Source: Paracoccaceae bacterium (GTDB lineage Bacteria; Pseudomonadota; Alphaproteobacteria; Rhodobacterales; Rhodobacteraceae). From it: DNA of 12,486 nt. The position numbers and the translations under genes were made by a program. A model generated the notes under the pieces. The model saw only the letters and a program-made list of their open reading frames with translations, made no database searches and was not told where the DNA came from. The stretch spans positions 1 to 12,486 of the forward strand of contig SKOX01000118.1 of NCBI GenBank assembly GCA_007119835.1, given 5' to 3'. Positions 9,126-12,486 of this stretch are shown here, in pieces (positions within the stretch are counted from its first letter, which is position 1; each line of letters starts with the position of its first letter).

Positions 9126-10156
9126 CGTGTCTCCGTCACCTTGTTGAGATGGGGCGGCGCGTCCGGATCCCGCCCGCGGCGCCGCGCCAGCGCCTCGACG
9201 CAGGCGTAGACCGAGACGATACGGACCAGCGGCCCGAGCAGCGGGTGCACATCCGGCCCGATGGGCAGGCTCGTCGCCGACGCCGCCATGCCGGGGGCGG
9301 CGAGAAAGACCTCCGCCCCCTGCCCCGCCAGCCGTCCGGCAGTGTCGAGAAGACCCGGCAGCGCCGCATCGTCTGCGCCGAGGGCAAGAACCGGAAAGGC
9401 GCTGCCGATGATCGCGGCCGGCCCGTGCAGGACTTCTGCCGCGGAATAGCTCTCGGCATGGAGCCCGCAGGTTTCCTTGAACTTGAGCGCCGTTTCTCCC
9501 GCTATGGCGTAAGCGGGACCGCGCCCGATCACGTAGAGCGACTCCGCGGCGCCGAGCCGGTCTGCGAGCGGCGTCCAGTCGCAGCCGAGCGCCCGCGCGA
9601 AGGCGTCGGGCAGCCGCTCGAGGCCGGCGCGCAGCGCGTCGTCGCCGCGCCACTCGGCCAGCAGGGCGAGCCCCGCGACCACCGAAACGACGAAGGTCTT
9701 GGTCGCCGCGACGCTTCGCTCCGGCCCGGCGTGCAGCGGCAGGACGTGGCCGACACTGGCGGCGAGGGGCGATGCCGGATCGTTCGTGAGGGCAAGGGTG
9801 AGCGCGCCGCCGGCCTCGGCCGCCTGCATCATCGCGACGATGTCGGGACTGCGGCCCGACTGCGATATCCCGATGCAGGCGGCGCCGGCGAGCCGCGGGC
9901 GGCGTCCGTAGATGGACGCCACGGACGGCCCGATCGACGCGACCGGGATCTCCGCGGCGATCTCAACGGCGTATTTCAGGTAGGTCGCGGCATGATCCGA
10001 CGATCCGCGCGCGACGGTGGCGATCAGCACCGGATCGAGGCGGCGAAGCGCCTCGGCGGCCCCGGCGACCTCCGACCTCGCGCGATCGAGGAAGCGCGCG
10101 GCGGCCTCCGGGATCTCCTCCACCTCCGCGCGCATGAGTGTGCGGCTCATGGTCAT
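9122..10156 (-). CDS. Glucosamine-6-phosphate deaminase, NagB-II type (two SIS domains)
   Basis: 344 residues from ATG 10156, overlapping the permease stop as ATGA; a second ATG two codons in (MSRTLM) is also possible. It resembles the isomerase half of GlmS without the glutaminase domain. First SIS domain: VARGSSDHAA near residue 48 and GISQSGRSPD near 96. Second: YVIGRGPAYAIAGE, ALKFKETCGLHAESY, EVLHGPAAI. The C-terminus, HLNKVTETR, is typical of this group. The expected reaction is GlcN-6-P to fructose-6-P plus ammonia, and the neighbouring nagA supports this over an AgaS-type galactosamine role, which cannot be excluded. Confidence 0.88.
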   Translation of the reverse strand: MTMSRTLMRAEVEEIPEAAARFLDRARSEVAGAAEALRRLDPVLIATVARGSSDHAATYLKYAVEIAAEIPVASIGPSVASIYGRRPRLAGAACIGISQSGRSPDIVAMMQAAEAGGALTLALTNDPASPLAASVGHVLPLHAGPERSVAATKTFVVSVVAGLALLAEWRGDDALRAGLERLPDAFARALGCDWTPLADRLGAAESLYVIGRGPAYAIAGETALKFKETCGLHAESYSAAEVLHGPAAIIGSAFPVLALGADDAALPGLLDTAGRLAGQGAEVFLAAPGMAASATSLPIGPDVHPLLGPLVRIVSVYACVEALARRRGRDPDAPPHLNKVTETR

Positions 10157-10977
10157 CCTTTCACGGCGCCGCCGGGCAGCGAGCGGCTGATCGATCGGTA
10201 CATCAGGAGGCCGAGCAGCATCGGCGGCACGGCGGCGATCATCATCACCGCGGCCGCGAGCCCCCACTGCACGCCCCCGCCCGCCGTCGCGAAGAAGAAG
10301 GAGGCTCCCACCGTCACCGGCACCGCGCTGCGCGTGGTCAGCATCAGGCCGAACAGGAACTCGTTCCAGGCGGTGATGAACCCGAAGACAAAGGCCGTGG
10401 CGAGCGCGGGGCGCACCAGCGGCGCCACGATCCTGGCGAGGATGGTGAAAGCCCCTGCCCCGTCGATCCGGGCAGCCTCGTCGAGGTCCTCGGGCAGATC
10501 GCCGATCGCGTTGACCAGGATCACGAGGGCGAGCGGCAGGTTGACGATCGTGAGGATCAGTCCGAGCCCGAGCCGCGTGTCGAGCAGGCCGAGCCACTGG
10601 AATCCCATGTATATCGGGATCGCGAAGATGATGAGCGGCACCGCCCGGAGGTTCACGACCAGCGGGAACACCACACGCCGCCCCCAGGCCCCGCGCGCGA
10701 TTGCATAGGCGGCAGGCAGCGCGAGGAGCACGGCAAGCCCCGCACCGATCAGCGCGGCAGCGAAGGAATTCCAGAGATAGGCGAAAAGGTTCAGCCGATC
10801 CGTCACCGTGAGCACGGCGGCATAATTGGCGAGCGTCGGCGCCTCGATCCAGAAGGTCGGGTTGGTGGCAATCTCGCGGGGCGTCTTGAGGGACGTCACC
10901 ATCGTCACCAGCACGGGAAAATTGATCGCGAAGGCGACGAGCAAAAACGCCGCCCAGCGGAGCGCGGTCAGGATCAT
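10153..10977 (-). CDS. Sugar ABC transporter permease, MalG type
   Basis: 274 residues from ATG 10977, overlapping the previous permease's stop as ATGA. Six hydrophobic segments can be picked out. The first follows a short basic N-terminus (LRWAAFLLVAFAINFPVLV), as in MalG-family proteins. The cytoplasmic EAA loop that docks the ATPase reads EAARIDGAGAFTILARI followed by PLVRPAL, complete and well conserved. It pairs with the MalF-like permease in the inner membrane. Neighbouring NagA and deaminase genes point to GlcNAc or chito-oligosaccharides as cargo; that is inference from context. Confidence 0.93.
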   Translation of the reverse strand: MILTALRWAAFLLVAFAINFPVLVTMVTSLKTPREIATNPTFWIEAPTLANYAAVLTVTDRLNLFAYLWNSFAAALIGAGLAVLLALPAAYAIARGAWGRRVVFPLVVNLRAVPLIIFAIPIYMGFQWLGLLDTRLGLGLILTIVNLPLALVILVNAIGDLPEDLDEAARIDGAGAFTILARIVAPLVRPALATAFVFGFITAWNEFLFGLMLTTRSAVPVTVGASFFFATAGGGVQWGLAAAVMMIAAVPPMLLGLLMYRSISRSLPGGAVKG

Positions 10978-11843
10978 CGTGCGGCCCTCCGCCGCGCCAG
11001 CGCGTTGAGCCCCCAGAGCACCACGAATGAGACGAGGAACAGGATGACCGAAGCCGCCACCGCCCTTCCGATCGCGCCCTGCCGGAAGAACGCCTCGTAG
11101 ATGTAGATCGAGAGCGAGGCCGTCGACCCGCCCGGCCCGCTTCCGACCAGGACGAAGATGTTGTCGAAGACCCGGAACCCGTCGATGAAGCGGATGAAGA
11201 AGGTGATCGCGATCACCGGCATCATCAGCGGGATCTCGACGAAGCGCAGCAGGACCAGCGGCCGCGCCCCGTCGACCACGGCCGCCTCGCGCAGATCCTC
11301 GGGAATGGCCGCGTAAGCCATGTGGAAGAGGAGGAAGGCGAAAGGCGTCCATTGCAGGCACTCGATCACGACGAGCGTCCAGAAGACGTTCGCCGGGCCG
11401 AGAAAGGCCGGCCGCAGCCCGAAGAACGCCCAGGCGTAATGTGGCACGGGTCCTACGAACTCGTGGAGCGCGAGCCTATACATCAGCCCGACGAGCGCGG
11501 GGGCGACCATGAGCGGCATCATCAGGATCGCCACGGCCCACGGCCGCTCGCGCAGCAGCGGCGCGAGGAAGACGGCCAGGAAGAGCCCGAGGGCGCATTG
11601 CACGAGCGCGGTGACGAAGGCAAACCGCGTCGAAAACCAGGTGGCGCGCCAGAAGGCGGGATCCCCCAGAGCGGCCGCGTAGTTGCCGAACCCGGTGATC
11701 GAAGGCGAGCGCAGCGTCTCGAAGCGAACCTCCGAAACGCTGTAGACAAGGTTGAGGATCGTCGGCAGGCCGAGGAACAGGATCAGGAACGCCACCATCG
11801 GCGTGGCGAGCAGCCCCCATTCCCATCGTTGCAGATCGGTCAT
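10974..11843 (-). CDS. Sugar ABC transporter permease, MalF type
   Basis: 289 residues with six predicted membrane segments, starting with LLATPMVAFLILFLGLPTI, the usual first helix of this family, followed by the periplasmic YSVSEVRFE region. The EAA motif is REAAVVDGARPLVLLRFVEI followed by PLMMPV. ATG 11843 comes 40 nt after the binding-protein stop, and its upstream leader is one arm of a hairpin with no clear Shine-Dalgarno, so translation may be low or coupled. It forms the heterodimeric channel with the next gene's product. Confidence 0.93.
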   Translation of the reverse strand: MTDLQRWEWGLLATPMVAFLILFLGLPTILNLVYSVSEVRFETLRSPSITGFGNYAAALGDPAFWRATWFSTRFAFVTALVQCALGLFLAVFLAPLLRERPWAVAILMMPLMVAPALVGLMYRLALHEFVGPVPHYAWAFFGLRPAFLGPANVFWTLVVIECLQWTPFAFLLFHMAYAAIPEDLREAAVVDGARPLVLLRFVEIPLMMPVIAITFFIRFIDGFRVFDNIFVLVGSGPGGSTASLSIYIYEAFFRQGAIGRAVAASVILFLVSFVVLWGLNALARRRAAR

Positions 11844-11844
11844 C

Positions 11845-11879
11845 GCGCGCCCGTCTGATCGGGCGCGCGGCGCCCGATC
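11845..11879 (-). promoter_or_regulatory. Intercistronic pair of mutually exclusive hairpins between binding protein and permease
   Basis: A perfect 10-bp stem, GATCGGGCGC/GCGCCCGATC (11857-11866 with 11870-11879, 3-nt loop), begins 4 nt after the binding-protein stop codon. A second perfect 9-bp stem (11845-11853 with 11860-11868) reuses part of the first, so only one can form, and it covers the bases just before the permease ATG. No T-run follows. Binding-protein operons often carry such structures to stabilise the upstream message and reduce permease synthesis; that role here is inferred. Confidence 0.6.
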
Positions 11880-11883
11880 TTCC

Positions 11884-12486
11884 TCAGTCGAGAAGCTCTT
11901 CCATGCCCGCCGTGGTATTGGCGAGCGCCGTGTCGAGATCCTGCGTGCCCGCCCAGTAGCCGGTGAATTCGCGCGCCTGCAGTTCGTAGACCGACAGGGC
12001 GTTGGCCGAGGTCGCGCCCCGCATCACGAAGCCGTAGTCGCCGGCGAACTCGCCGAGCTGCACGAGGTCCGGCCGCTCGTCGGCCACCTCGGCCACGACC
12101 TCGGGCGTCAGCGCCGGCGCGCCGGAATTGCGGGCATAGGCCAGCGCGGCTTCCTCCGTCGACAGCCACTCGAGGAAGGCGCGCGCGCCTTCCGGGTTGG
12201 CCGCATTCGCGTTCAAGCCGAAGCCAAGCCCGTGGATATGGGTGAAGCGCCCCTCCGGTCCCGAGGGCGGCGCGGTCGTGGCCGTCACCTCGGCCGTCAC
12301 CGGCGCCGTCTCGGGGTCCATCAGCTCGCCCGCTGCCGCGTTCCACTGCACCATCGCCGCCACCTGACCCGACGAGAACGCCGCGTTCGCCTCCGCATAC
12401 TCGTACGACAGGGAGTCGGGCGGGGTCGCGCCGGCATCCAACAGCATCTTGTAGAGCTCGAGCCCGCGCCGGTAGCCTTCCGAATC
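11884..12486 (-). CDS. Extracellular sugar-binding protein (family 1, MalE-like), N-terminus outside window
   Basis: The frame is open to the right edge, so the visible part is the C-terminal 200 residues; the ATG at 12447 is internal. Recognisable solute-binding-protein features are AEANAAFSSGQVAAMVQWNAA (a typical 'sample-and-ligand' stretch), GLGFGLNANAANPEGARAFLEWLSTEEA and a C-terminal aromatic segment FTGYWAGTQDLDTALANT. The signal peptide, and any lipobox, are beyond the edge. First visible gene of the operon, upstream of both permeases, so it should deliver the sugar to them in the periplasm. Cargo is probably an amino sugar, judged from nagA and the deaminase downstream. Confidence 0.92.
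   Translation of the reverse strand, partial: DSEGYRRGLELYKMLLDAGATPPDSLSYEYAEANAAFSSGQVAAMVQWNAAAGELMDPETAPVTAEVTATTAPPSGPEGRFTHIHGLGFGLNANAANPEGARAFLEWLSTEEAALAYARNSGAPALTPEVVAEVADERPDLVQLGEFAGDYGFVMRGATSANALSVYELQAREFTGYWAGTQDLDTALANTTAGMEELLD

Noticed and set aside
9126..9653. N-terminal extension of NagA up to 9653
   Set aside because: The extension overlaps the deaminase coding region and is Arg/Ala-rich nonsense; the GTG at 9125 overlaps the upstream stop like the other genes in this operon.
9149..10708. 519-codon plus-strand open frame
   Set aside because: It lies antisense to the deaminase and permease genes, is full of Arg/Gly/Pro, and shows no recognisable motif.

Overview
The window is GC-rich DNA with tightly packed, start/stop-overlapping genes. 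It looks like an alphaproteobacterium, most likely of the Rhodobacteraceae/Rhizobiales type. That guess rests on the protein flavour (ThiE, ThiF and ThiD variants, NagB-II/NagA next to a sugar ABC transporter) and base composition, not on any marker gene. No tRNA, rRNA or CRISPR array was seen.

Left part (1-2098): the 3' portion of a GntR/FadR-type (FCD) regulator runs rightward off the left edge. It converges on a complete cytochrome P450 gene on the minus strand. A 231-bp non-coding stretch follows, with a weak candidate P450 promoter and a small palindrome.

Thiamine block (2099-6964): a complete minus-strand operon, in transcription order thiD-thiO-thiS-thiG-thiE-thiF. It is headed by a well-conserved TPP riboswitch (6841-6927), with a candidate promoter just upstream. 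ThiO, ThiS, ThiG and ThiF make the thiazole half, ThiD makes HMP-PP, and ThiE joins the two. Converging on this operon is a decayed thiC remnant: only the last ~108 codons survive, with an internal ~13-nt deletion that shifts the frame. The HMP synthase normally found with such a set is therefore broken here. ThiF has a rhodanese-like tail and lacks the usual zinc-binding cysteine pairs.

Scar region (6965-7955): an IS21-family remnant in which internal deletions have fused pieces of istA and the end of istB into one open frame. It is followed by strong hairpins and about 200 bp of unassigned DNA containing a 19-bp palindrome.

Right part (7956-12486): a minus-strand amino-sugar operon. In transcription order it holds a solute-binding protein (cut by the right edge), two MalF/MalG-type permeases, a two-SIS-domain glucosamine-6-phosphate deaminase (NagB-II type) and NagA. 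Every junction after the binding protein is a 4-nt ATGA/GTGA overlap. The binding protein and first permease are separated by 40 bp that can form two mutually exclusive hairpins. No ABC ATPase is present; its usual position downstream of nagA is occupied by the insertion-sequence scar. The likely job is uptake of N-acetylglucosamine or its oligomers and conversion to fructose-6-phosphate.
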